A DNA stretch of 64,000 nucleotides. Source: Phycomyces nitens (taxonomy: Eukaryota > Mucoromycota > Mucoromycetes > Mucorales > Phycomycetaceae). The stretch is taken from the NCBI GenBank assembly GCA_022702545.1, contig JAHRBC010000001.1, positions 3,038,001 through 3,102,000 of the forward strand, given 5' to 3'. The notes below the pieces were generated by a model. It was not told where the DNA came from and did no database searches. It saw nothing but the letters and a program-made list of their open reading frames with translations. The position numbers and the translations under genes were made by a program. Below are positions 30,403-42,859 of the stretch, one piece after another. How positions within the stretch are numbered: position 1 is the first letter of the stretch; the number at the start of each line of letters is the position of its first letter.

Positions 30403-33400
30403 GATGCAAAGGATATGGAAACACACCACAACCCTGCCCACAAATCTAAAGCTCTCCTAAAACCAAGTGACTAAGCCACTTATGCAGCCGTCACGCGGCA
30501 CAATCCAAACATGCTGAACCCCCCCTCCCCTTGAAGTCAAACTCTCCAACAACAAAAACAACAAAAAACAAACAAGTGCTTGTTGGGATTTCTTGTTTTT
30601 CCTAGTCTTTGTTTTTATATTCAAAACGTTTTTAGGTTAAAAAGTACAATTTTTTTTAGTATAAAAGTTATATATATATATTTATACTGAGCGGGTTATT
30701 CTTTAAAGGATTCTAGTACGTCATACTTTGCTTGTCTCGAGTATTCTTTTAACATTGTAAAGGAATCTCCAACTTGAAACTAATCATAAACAGAATGGTT
30801 TCAAGATTAGCAAAAAACATATCAACAATTTCAATTTGTTAACAAGAATATAAAGATATATATTTAGCATGCTAAATAAATACACCTTTAAAGATTCAAA
30901 GCCTTTCTTTATGAACGTGGCAAAAGGCCAAAGACTTTGTGCTTTAGAAAACAAAATACCAATATGATGAATAGTATTTGAAAAGAGTCGCTGGTTATAT
31001 GCATGCCATCTTTTATATATATATATATTTCACTTGTCTGGCAAAGGGTTGGAAATTAGAGGAAAAATTACCAAAAGACGATGAATAATAATTGTGATAT
31101 TTCCATAAATATATTACAGGCTATACTCATTCTATAGTGGTCGCTTATGAAGCCTTGTTTATCAATGAGTTTATATCAATGAGTTTATTTTTTTAGCAAG
31201 GGTTTATCTTTAATTGACCATTGTTTGGTATTGCAATATTTGACTCGAATAACACGTACAAATATCGAGACAATTGGAATAATTATTGTTTCTACAAGTA
31301 TAAGAAACAAACAAAATATTCTTTGAACATTCTGCTCCTTTGATGACTATCTCTCTATCTATCTTTTTTTTTGTATTATTGAGACTTGCATTGAACTTCT
31401 TTAATAAATATATAAATATATATATATCTGAAGATTGATCTTGATAGTGTGGTCCCAGGGTCCGGAAAAGTTAATGTCTTGTGTTATTTCAATATTATTT
31501 GGTAACAAGAGGAATGCATTCTACTGCCATTTCTGTCAAGAATGTCTGGGTGGTGTAAGCCAAAAAAGGATAATTCTGAGAGATTGGGCCGTTATTTTAC
31601 TAATCCATTTGAAGTCATTAAAGATGTGTCCATACATACCTTGATTATTTGACTTGGACAAATTGAAATATACCCTTGGAATCATCAAAAAGGTGTTTGT
31701 TCGAAAATGTGCTCCATGTATAGATAGATCTCTATAGTCAGTATATTTTGCTTTGGTTTCCAATATAAAAAAAAAGTATAAAGTGCATAGTTGCTCATCC
31801 TTCCTTTAAAAGTCAATTGATATCTACATTGTTTGTAGTACGGCATATGCTTATCCTATTTCAATCGGTGTGTTGCCTGGGTATATCGCTGCACAGCCTT
31901 GTGTCTAGTAAACTGTTTGTGCTTTGTATTTTTTGGCATTTGACCTTGTGGAAAAATACACTCGAGTGTGGCTCTCTATCAGGAGCTAAAGGCATCATGG
32001 AATGTACGTGTAAAGAGATATTCCAAACAGTCCTAAAATCTTGGAAAAAGTAAACATCAAAGTATTATTTTTCTAATAAATGACGATTCCAAAGTCAAAG
32101 ACAGTAGCAAAACTTTGGATAAACAAATCTTTTCAAATTGCTGTTTTACGAATTGTAAAGATGGTCAAATAAAAGAAGTCTTTAATGTTCAAATGATTTG
32201 CACGTTTTATTTACATATTGATATTTTGCTGCGGTAAACAGATCGTGAATTTTGGTGTAATGTATTTTGTACCTGCAAAATAGAAAGAAAAAAATTCACA
32301 AAAATATCTATATATGATGAAATATACCATAGTCAAGGCTGTAGTGTATACAAAATACATTTTAGCTATTAAACCTATTCTATGTTCTTGACACTACTTT
32401 GACAATTGGACCCACTGGGATACTATCGAATAAATATCAAGGGTCTTGGCAACGGGACCATTAGTATCTAGGCTAAAAATATCATTAGATTTGGACCACT
32501 TGCAATCTTAATCAATAATATAGAGTTTTGGCATCAACTTTAATATGTATTTACACTAGTAACGTCTTTACCATTAATAAAATATTCTAGATAACTTCTT
32601 GTTAGAAAATGATATCTAGTACACGTTCAATAAAAATCATTAATAATTGTGGGGCTGTAAAATCTCACCAGGCCATTATATATTTTTAATGAGACCTTTG
32701 TCTTTTAAAGATAAACATTATTTACAAATGAAATGCCTAATATTAAGAAAAGTATCCAAACTAACCCTTTACAAACTTGATAATAGCTACTTCTACTAAT
32801 TTTCCCAGCTTTTTTTTTTTAAAAAATAGACGGATACTTTACCAGTAGTTGGCTCCAGTTAGTAAATTAGCTGTGCCATTATTCGTTTAGAATACTTTTA
32901 GGCTAGAGCCAGATACACTTTTTCTCTCTCTGAATGAAGAATGTACATATATTTTTCATGTTCAAGATACACCAAGCCAATGTCACTAAACAGAGAATTA
33001 GTTTCTCAAAGATTTCTTAAAGCAGTTTAAGTGCTATAGGTCGAGTTTTTTTCTCTCGAATCAGTAGTTTATAGACATGTATTTATATTTTCCAGAACAA
33101 ATGGCACAAGACCGATTACAAAAAAAAAGTGTGAAGAAAAATACAAGATGAAAGACTTGCAAGATCATGTAAAAATCGTATAAAATTATGATTTGTTTTG
33201 ATGGGTGTCAGCTTTATAGAAGGAGAGAAATAAAAATGTTTAAAACGGACTTGATTATTCAAACATTCTCCCTTTTATATGAGGTCGTTAACGCTATCCA
33301 TTTGGCACATAGACAATGATGTGAAGAAATATGAAAATGATTGAATTTTACTGTTTTTACTGTTTTTATTGTTTTTTGGTTAGCTGTTGGAAAACAGCGT

Positions 33401-34593
33401 CTGCGTACATTTGTTTCGGCCGAGATTTACATGGAAAATATAGTAAGGTCGTATATGAGGATTAGAATATAATGTGAACAGACCAAGTAAAGGGGTGTAG
33501 AATGTATTGATTTGCAAAGAAAAGAGATTGCTTTGATCGGTGTAGCAATAACGTTGGAGACGGAGTACAAGTCCAAGAATGGGTATTTTGGTTTTAATTT
33601 TTGAGTTACTCTGAACTGGTCTGTGCACCTTTTTATTCAAATAAAAAGAGTATTGGGAATATAAGTATGGTGCTAACTTGGCCTATTATTTGTTTAATAC
33701 TTAAATTACAAATATGCATTTTGGAAAAGGATGGGATTACGGCTGAGATGCAGAAAGTCTTATAGTTGGCAATATTGGACTATATGAGTACAATTCCACA
33801 AGACTGGTGGAATACATTTTTTTTATTCTTTAGATTTAAAGAAAGGCAGCCTACCACACAGGTATATTGGCTGAAAGATACATGAATATTTAATGATACT
33901 TTGTTAAAATGAACCCTAAAAGTACAAATTTCATTGAGAAGCGTCTTTTGGGCTGTGCTCTTGATGAATTGTGAAAAAGAGATTGTGTACATCGATACCA
34001 ATTCCAAATCAATAGTTTAATAATACTTATTAATTAGTTACCTAGTACCAGAGATTTGCTTCATGACAGCCTTAAAAGTATATTTGTAACAATCTTACAA
34101 GATGAATCCAGGGCCATCTTAATACTGAAATATAGATAAAACTGCCAGCAATATATTACATGTTCTTGACAATGTATTTTCTGAATCAAAAAATATATAG
34201 CAGAACATATTTAATACGATGGAGACAAGACAAGGAAAATTATACTGTTTCAATTGTTTATTTCCTAGTGATATTTAGTACAATGACTACAAGAATTTAA
34301 TGAAAAAAAGTATGTCTCGACCATGGTAGAGTAACCAACTCAAAAAACATCTTTTGATTGCCAAATAGACTCTTCTTTGTTAAAGGCGTCCCTCTCAGTA
34401 TGCTTATAAAGTAAGGTATTTTTTTTTTCTTTGGAAAAAGATTTGTTCGGTATTTAAACAGATGACTGCTTTTACTGTTGTAGGCAAAGATGTCCTTTTT
34501 GTGTGTCCATTGCACACTCTCTAATTTTTGGGATGCCGCCATAAAATTGATGGCCCATCCAAGTATGAAACTTCCTTTCCATTTTGCTGTGCC
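30403..34593. other. 4.2-kb gene desert
   Basis: Very AT-rich DNA. No open frame here has a recognisable family, apart from a degenerate copia-like fragment at the right end. Short frames at 31435-31644 and 31817-32053 have a protein-like composition but no match, and may be decayed mobile-element sequence. A T11A6 tract lies at 32810. Confidence 0.55.
32810..32826. repeat. T11A6 tract palindrome
   Basis: Eleven T then six A in the gene desert, of the same class as those at 13464 and 25182. Confidence 0.65.
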
Positions 34594-34700
34594 ATGAAGG
34601 TAGAGTAGCAAACCAATGATCCTCTTTACCCATTGATCGGTACACTATTCCTTCTACAGGACAATAGATGGATCGATCCATGAGACAGATGGATTTTTTT
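34300..34700 (-). mobile_element. degenerate Ty1/copia-type Pol fragment
   Basis: On the minus strand three short pieces resemble the RT/RNase H end of copia polyproteins: VYRSMG (compare YRSxxG), EDHWFA then [10 protein letters not shown] in another frame (compare HWxAVxRVLRYLxGTxxxG), and AASQKLESVQ (compare SWxSQKQxSVALS). They occur in the right order but with frame changes and a deletion, as in a decayed copy. No LTRs or target-site duplications were identified. The call rests on family memory, not an alignment. Confidence 0.4.
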
Positions 34701-35851
34701 GATATATAGATCTACACCCTAATCGCCACATCCGCCCGCCCCTTTCATTTTTCCCTAGTTGAACATCGCAAACCCAGCCACTGGCTGCCAGAAGCTAATT
34801 GAAATCGATGATGAGCGTCGTCTGTAAGTGACTTTTGGATCCTTGCCATTATCTTCAAATATTATACCAGAGACGTATAAACAAAACGACCCGACCAAAA
34901 GCCAACCAAAACCTTACGACAACAAAACCACACAAAACACAATATACCTTTAATTATTATTATTATTATTATTTTACTTCCCCGACGCCCGACGTATTGG
35001 AAAATATCTTGCCGGAACGACCTCATGCTTCCGACCTTTATTACAATTCTCAATCGCCATACAACTTTTACATATTTATAATCCATAATTCACATGGATA
35101 TATGCGCATGTCTTGTAACTCACTCCTTAATATAGCCGCGGTTTCTATGACAAGCGCATGTCCCAGGAAGTCTCTGGTGATGCTCTCGGTGATGAGTTCA
35201 AGGGTTACGTTTTCCGTATCTCTGGTGGTAACGACAAGCAGGGTTTCCCCATGAAGCAGGGTGTCCTCTTGCCTTACCGTGTCCGTCTCCTCTTGAGCAA
35301 GGGTCACTCTTGCTACCGTCCTCGCCGCACTGGTGAGCGCAAGAGAAAGTCTGTTCGTGGCTGCATCGTCGGCTCTGACCTCGCTGTTCTCTCGCTCGTC
35401 GTTGTCAAGCAGGGTGAGCAGGATATCCCCGGCCTTACCGATGTCACCGTCCCCAAGCGTCTCGGTCCCAAGCGTGCCTCCAAGATCCGCAAGTTCTTCG
35501 TAAGTAAACAAAATGGATAGAGAATGATCAAGGCAGGCACTAAATGAGTTTATGATGTAGAACTTGAGCAAGGATGATGATGTCCGCAAGTATGTCATTC
35601 GTCGTGAGGTTCAGCCCAAGAACGCCGAGAAGAAGGCCTACACCAAGGCCCCCAAGATCCAGCGTCTTGTCACCCCTCTTACTCTCCAGCGTAAGAGACA
35701 CAGAACCGCCATCAAGCGCAGAAGAGCAGAGTCCTCCCGCGAAGCCGAGGCCGAGTACAAGCAATTGTTGGCCAAGCGCGTCAAGGAGACCAAGGATCGC
35801 AAGATCGCCAGACGCAGAACCTCTTCCATCCAGAAGTCTGCCTCTGCTTAA
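34594..35851 (+). CDS. RPS6: 40S ribosomal protein S6 (eS6)
   Basis: Exons 34594-34599, 34759-34823, 35136-35499 and 35561-35851 close at 241 aa. The sequence is eS6 throughout: [113 protein letters not shown]. The C-terminus [13 protein letters not shown] keeps an RRxSS-like site for S6 kinase. Exon 1 is just ATGAAG, the same intron position as in yeast RPS6. Its donor GTAGAG is weak, and the site lies opposite a copia-like relic, so the start exon is less certain than the rest. No HomolD box was found; an ACCCTAA motif lies at 34716-34722, inside the proposed intron. Confidence 0.85.
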
Positions 35852-38800
35852 ACCGACAAATAAAAAGATATACAATCCTCTTTATGGGCCTGCAATCCAA
35901 AACAAAAAGTATATATATATATATACTTGTGAATTGACGGGATAATTTATTCTGTAAACATGAATGCTATTTTATAATTTAGATAAAGTAATATTTACAA
36001 TATATCGCACATATATGTATGTATTCGAGTTGTACTCTATTCTGTATAAAATCAAGATATCCAAGTGTCAATATTATAATGTATATCTAGTAAAGAGGTC
36101 CATATGCATGTATAAAAATTAGTTTAATGGCCATTGATCCAATATTACATAAAAACGTACATGGTCGATCATTCATGATCATTTTTCTTGTTTTTTTTAA
36201 AGGATATTTCAATAGGAATCACATTTTATATACCCAAGTAGCAAACTAACGTCTATTATATATTCTAAACATTGGCAGAGATGAAATACTATAGATTATA
36301 TATATATATATAATTAGTTTACAGTGAATCTGGAATGAGAGTATAGATATCTTGGGCTTACCTTTGGACATCATATTTCCAGGTACTCTACATCATGTAG
36401 CCATAGACTGATCTTTTTAACCATGGACCTTATTTAGTTGGGAGTCTATATATTGAAGCTTAATATGGTTAATCATAATGTATGTGAATAAAGCTGCAGT
36501 CTTTATTTTACGCTGCAAAAGTTAATAGTCTTTAACAAGGATAATACTAAACCATTTATTACAAGCCATGATAGTAATATTGCGTTGATTATAACAAACT
36601 ATCTCAAAAAAATATATACAATTGTGTTGTACATGGGCGCTTTCAAAGCATTTGAAGCAGGCAAGGATTATAAGAATAGTATAATTCCCTGCAAAATAAT
36701 AATCCTGGTCAAGGTCTACATATTGTTTCTATTGTATTGCGATTTTTAATACATATTAAACCTGATTCAAACTATTACAGCAAGTAAATCAGTGTAAAAA
36801 TGACTTTTTAGCACCTCTAGAAAATATAGTTTTCTAAACAAAATTCTTGAGCACAGACATTACTTGGTTTAACAACGGCTCTTAATGTTATTTCGTTATT
36901 TGTACACGTAAATATCCAAACCATGCTATTCTTTTATAACAAGCATGCAATTTAGTCGTGCACTCCCAAGGTACCATGCATGCCATCCTGATCCTTAAAA
37001 GACATGATATGAAGATAAATAAATCCCAATACTAAATGTTTAGTCTGAAAGGGATCACGGTAAAAGTCTACTTTTCTACTAGTTATTTAATTGCTATAGA
37101 CAGAAAGAAACTTTATTAATGATTATGGCACGATTGACTCTAGCTATTATATGAAATGGCTTTAAAGAATAATAAATCAACGTTGTCTAGAGTAACAAGT
37201 TAATCCCAACTTGCGTTCCAAATAGCAGATTGTAGCTGTTGATCTCTACAGTGTTTGTTGATGCGTATTAAAGGTCCAAGGCAATGATAATCCAAGTATA
37301 AATGATCTGTTTGACCCACTCATCAAATAGTCCACCATTCATTTGGTTCCATACAATATACCTTGATAATTGACTGCGGGGGTATAGAATCAATATTATA
37401 AAATCATAAAATAATGAAGACATGTATCGTATAGTTCATTTAGCATCTGTAAGGTGGGATGTGACATAAAGGACAGCCTGTAGATCAGGATCTGTATAGA
37501 ATGAAGATCTCAATTTCATAAAATTATGTACCATGATATAACCTCCAATCTGATTATGGTCTATAATAAATACAATGTTGTAAAAACCTGAAAAGAATGC
37601 ATGATTGAGATCCTTAAAGCGTAGTTATGGGATCTTCCAGGTTCTTTGGGATGATTGAATTATAGGCTTTTTTTTTTGATCAGAGACAGAAAGAATTGGA
37701 GAATATAAGAAGAACAATAATGCATATTAATCTGTAGCCCAAGTCTGCATACTCTCTGGAGGCTATTCAGATTGCCGTTGATTGAAGGATGGGAAATTGG
37801 GATATTTTATTGCACTTTTCTTCTTCTTCTTCTTCTTTCCATGACCAGCTAGATATGTGGATAGTTATGTGAATATTGAATGGGCATGTACCCTCTTTTT
37901 TTTTTTAATAATATCAAAAGGAACTACCCATTATAGGCACTCTTATATATATATATAAATGCTATCCTAAACTATCTTCTGATATTCTAAAAAGAGTGTG
38001 ATACTTGATGGTTCTTTACTAGGTTTATTTTTGGCATATAGAATGAATATTCGCTTTTATGAGTGCATTAGCCTATTCCACCACGTCAATATGTGAATTA
38101 CCCAATGATTTACAAACTACCATGAGATTCTTGTATTTTGTAAATGTGAATTTTTACTGGAAGTTTAAATATAACCATAAACAGGGTCCTTTAAAATAAA
38201 TATATGATAAACGTGGGGTGGCGTAGTGTGAAAGGATCGAAATTGGACGAAATGTTAATAATACAGAATAATAATCCACCAAATATTATTCCTGGATTTT
38301 CTATTCTTTAGACAACAAGGTGGGAAGGGGGTGGCCATGTCTTGGTAACAATAGACAAAGACAAGCAAGGGGAAAAGGAGATGGGTTCAGGTACAGGAAG
38401 AAAGTACAGTGTCCTATTGGTCAAATATCATTTGCTAAATCTGTAAAATAAATCCAAATTTTTCTTCCTTCTTCTCTGCTAATGATTTATAGCCATCTCT
38501 GTCGATTTCCTGGCACACGGCCAATCTTCATTAGAAATATCGTATAATATATATATTTATATATATATATCTGTGTGGGTGTGGGTCGATTACCTAAATT
38601 TAGTAATAAAAATATACATATTCCATGGATAAAAACAGATTGGAAATGCCATTTGTATACCAATGCATGCACACATGTAACTACTCTTACAAAAAAGCTA
38701 AAGAGAAAGCAAAGCAAAAAGAAGATGTTTATGTGTGTATAAAAGATTGTGGAGGCGCGGATCCGTTTTTGTAAACCAAAAATAAAAAAAACCAAAAAAA

Positions 38801-38958
38801 AAGAAAATATCCATTGACGGACACAGTATTTTTTAACGTCACCACCAAGACGGCCTTGGATTTGTATTGGATTGTGCAACAGTTTTTTTTAGGCAAGGGC
38901 AATATTAGACTGCTTCTTCACGTCTCTTCATCATCACATATCAATCGACAACTCATCG
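35852..38958. other. 3.1-kb gene desert
   Basis: AT-rich with TA runs (35911-35924, 36299-36312) and no open frame of note. The last 150 bases before the RasGAP ATG are less AT-rich and include a CCAAT in reverse (ATTGG, about 38869). No mobile element or RNA gene was recognised. Confidence 0.55.
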
Positions 38959-41900
38959 ATGACTGATCGCCGTAGCGGTATGGTTCAAGCATACGGCTAT
39001 CCTTCAGCAACCGGGGCAACACAGATAGTTTCCAGAGCAGTGGCAGCTGCAGCCGCCAACAGTCATCACTCTAATCGTAAAGCTGGCCGAGGCTCCAATC
39101 GGTACTCTGTCTCGGTACTGTACTCAATGGCAGCCGAACAAGACAATGAGGTTGAAGATGAACTAGCTCAAGGCAAGACAGAACCCATTTGCCTTCAAAT
39201 ATTTATATGAATATTCATATATACACACACACATACCATGATTATTTTTTTTAACAGCTCAACGACAGTTGAGAGACCTAAAGTCGAAAATCTCGGCCCA
39301 ATCAAAGAAAAACTTTGTCTTGGAGCGAGACGTCCGCTACCTTGACTCTCGAATCGCTCTGCTTATCCAGAACCGAATTGCTCTGGCAGAGGTACCTTGT
39401 GCCCCCCCTTCCTTCCTTTCTTTGGTCCCTCCCTCCAAGATTATTTTGAGTTGACAATCTAGATATATTATTATAGCAAAATGAAATGGCATCCCATCTA
39501 GAGGAACACGGCGATTCAGAGACAGATTTCTACCCAGACGATCGAAAGCTTCAGCAATATGGAAACCTTTTGTTTATTTTACAGAGTGAACCAAGACACA
39601 TTGCCACCCTCTGTAGATTGGTCAGTCTGTCAGAAATCGATACCCTTTTGCAGACCGTCATGTTCACTCTCTATGGAAATCAATATGAAAGCAGAGAGGA
39701 ACATCTCTTGCTGACCATGTTTCAAGTAAATAATAGGTGTTTTGGCAGGCACATATAATGTGTGGTATAGGATTCTAATTGGATCTTTATATGTAAATGA
39801 TATCTGTTCCACAGAATGTGCTCGCTGCACAATTCGAAACCTCGACAGAATTTGGCTCTCTCCTTCGAGCAAATACACCTGTATCCAGAATGATGACTAC
39901 CTACACCCGTCGTGGACCTGGTCAATCATATCTCAAGTCAGTGCTTGTCGATAAAGTCAAGAACTTGGTAGAGCACAAGGATCTCAATTTGGAAATCAAT
40001 CCTCTCAAGGTAAGAACATATAAATACCAATAGGTACACCATAAATCTCGTGTAATTCGGAGTTGTCATAAATCTCACTCTCTATATCTCCAAGGTCTAT
40101 GAGGAAATGGTCGCACAGATAGAAGAGGACAAGGGTGCATTGCCTGCCAATCTTCCTCGCAGTGTGACTCCAGAGGTTGCAGCATCAAACCCAGATGTCC
40201 AGGCCATTATCCAGCCACGCCTCAAGATGCTTGTGGAGATTGCCGAGAGCTTTCTCACAACCATCATATCGTCTACTCCCACTGTGCCCTATGGAATTAG
40301 GTGGATCTGTAAGCAGATTAGGTCTCTCACCAAGCGAAAGAGTCCCAATGCCTCTGAATTCTCTGTGTGCTCCATGATCGGTGGCTTCTTCTTCTTACGC
40401 TTCATTAACCCGGCAATTGTGACCCCACGTGCATATATGCTTATGGATAATGTGCCAGGGAAACACCCAAGAAGAACACTGACCTTGGTAAGCTTTTTGT
40501 CTTGATGCCCAACAATCTTATTAGTGGCACAATGGTTGATTTGGATTTTTGTCACCTTAGATTGCAAAACTACTTCAAAATCTGGCCAATCGTCCCTCGT
40601 ATGCCAAGGAGTCATACATGCTGCCAACAAACCCCTTTGTTGAGGCCAATAAGCAGCGTATCAACCGATTCCTCAACGAATTGTGTGAAGTCAGCGACTT
40701 TTATGAGAGTCTGGAAATGGACCAATACATGGCTCTGTCTAAAAAGAACATTGAACTAAGTATCACAATGAATGAAATCTACAGTACACATGCACTGCTG
40801 CAGGAACATTTGGACATGGTGTCTCCCAAGGAGAAGGACCACATCCGGATCCTCATGAATGATCTTGGACCTGCCCCTACCCAAGTGGCCCGCAAGGAAA
40901 ACAAGACGATTGACCTGTCTCTCTTTAGTCGATGGGAAATCCCTATCCAAGGTAAAAAAAAAACACACACACACACACACAAGATAGATATATTTGCAAA
41001 GGTACTCAACAATTTGGTATTTTAGACCTAACAACTGCACTCATGTCCGAGAACAACATTACTCAGAATGATATCCTATACATGGAGACAAAGGCCATCT
41101 ATGTCCAGTTGATTAGGTCACTACCTCATCTCGGAGCAGGTCCTTTAGATCTCGAATACATTGCAGAGACTGCAGCTACCACAAAAGATGCTCAGCTCGT
41201 ACGCAAGGGTATCAAGGTCAAGGACATGCTCCGGGAATTGGAAGACGCGGGAGTAATTGATCACCGGGACCGGTACAAATTGCTGGTCGAAGAGATTACC
41301 CAAGAGCTGGCTCACCTAGGAAATCTCAAGGAAAAGGTTCTCCAGGAGATGAATTCACTCGAGAGTGTCTACAAGGCCATTCTGGACCATAACAGCTATC
41401 TCCGTAGCCAACTCGAGAGCTACAAGGCATATCTCCAGAATGTGCGGATTCAGAATGGAGGAGAAAAGCAGACCAAGAGTTCTGTGGGCATTGGAGTTGC
41501 GGTCGAGGGAAACCGTATCAAGACACAGACACGAAGTGCGATCCAAGGCCCATTTAAATTCACCCACAGCCAATTGGAAAAAGACGGTGTGATTGCAGAG
41601 AGTACAGTACCAGAGAGCAGGTTTGTATGAGACTCTGGTCGTGGGGTTTACTAATTCTATCCTAGACGGCCGAATATTTACTTTTCAATCAAGTCTCCTC
41701 TTCCTGGAACATTTATCATTGCCATGTACTTTAAAGGTAAAAGAAAGATGAAATTAAATGAAATGAACATATAATAGGCCCAGTGGTTGATCTAACATTC
41801 GTTCAGGTCGAGAAAAAGCAATTTTAGAAATGGACCTCAAGTTAGATGACCTTCTTGAACAAGTAGGTGAATATTAAACAGAATTGAACGCAAACTAAGA

Positions 41901-42098
41901 TTGTTTTTTACGTATCCTAGCAACAAAACAATGTGGAATTGCTTGATTTGGAAATTGTGCGTCTTAATGTGCTTCGTATTCTACAGCTCTTAAACAAGAC
42001 ATTCGTGACACGAAGCAAGTAAGTGTATTGATTTCAAAGGGTTAAAATGACTAAACTAATGGTTATTATTATTTTTTCGTAGAGGGCTATTCTCATGA
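38959..42098 (+). CDS. Ras GTPase-activating protein, IQGAP-related (S. pombe Gap1/Sar1 type)
   Basis: Eleven exons close in frame at 803 aa: 38959-39172, 39258-39391, 39477-39725, 39815-40009, 40095-40487, 40561-40951, 41026-41620, 41666-41736, 41807-41862, 41921-42018 and 42083-42098. After a disordered, Ala/Ser-rich N-terminus and short coiled coil comes the RasGAP domain. It has the arginine-finger loop [15 protein letters not shown] and the [14 protein letters not shown] signature. The RasGAP C-terminal domain with [15 protein letters not shown] and a closing coiled coil follows. There is no calponin-homology domain and no IQ motif, which matches the short fungal Gap1/Sar1 form rather than full IQGAP. 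It would stimulate GTP hydrolysis by Ras. The first intron starts GCAAGA (GC-AG). Confidence 0.9.
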
Positions 42099-42781
42099 GC
42101 ATTTTGAACAAACAAAAGAGAGAGAGACAGAGACAGTTTTTGGAACTTGTTCAAAAGGCAAATTCATCTATTTTATTGCTATTCTTCTTTACTTGATATA
42201 CATATACAGATATGTATATAATTCTTATTATTCCTATTATTCCTATTCTTATTATTCCTATTCTTACTATTCTTATTCTTACTACTCTTCTTCTTTCTCA
42301 TCGAATGCCCTTCCAAACCTCTTCAAGGAATTCTGTTTGGCACGCATAAAGACAAAATGTTCATTTAATCTCGGGTTCTACAGCCACCAAATTCACAAAG
42401 ATAAATATACCTTTATGTACTATGTGTATGTATATTGTATACATTTGTATATTATATATGTATGTATAATAAACAAATAAATAAATACAAATTTATATAA
42501 TTTTTTTTTAAAAAAAGAAAAGAAGAAGCAAATTCAACAGTAAGCACATATTGAATGTATATTATCTTATCGTTAAATGCCATTAATCCAAATAGAGTAC
42601 AAGTATCGCTTTTAAAGACACTTTATTTATTTGTTCTTGATTCACGCAGGATTAATTCCTTGAGTAGATACATATCACGTGAAATAATCTGGAAAGCATT
42701 TTGAATAAGAAATTTGATAGACAAAAAGTGAGAGCAAGAGAGATTGTTAAAGGAAAAAGAGGGCAAGCTTTGTCGCACTTG

Positions 42782-42816
<35 letters not shown>

Positions 42817-42859
42817 TTATAAAAAAAATATATATATATCATTTTCTCTTTCAACAAGT
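42099..42859. other. intergenic between RasGAP and Psr1-like phosphatase
   Basis: Holds a TATTCC/TATTCT-rich microsatellite (42215-42290), a T/A palindrome at 42501 and an (ATT)n run at 42783-42817. The last lies in the presumed 5' leader of the phosphatase. Confidence 0.6.
42501..42516. repeat. T9A7 tract palindrome
   Basis: Nine T then seven A, about 400 bp downstream of the RasGAP stop. Confidence 0.7.

Noticed and set aside
31817..32053. 78-codon frame with Cys/Trp content in the gene desert
   Set aside because: Protein-like composition but no recognisable family, no splice partners and AT-rich flanks; kept only as possible decayed sequence in the desert entry.
35068..35875. long antisense frames over ribosomal protein S6
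   Set aside because: Same GC3 effect as in S3; no homology in the antisense reading.
42193..42480. Tyr/Ser-rich 95-codon frame
   Set aside because: Made by a TATTCC/TATTCT microsatellite in the intergenic region; no start context or conservation signal.
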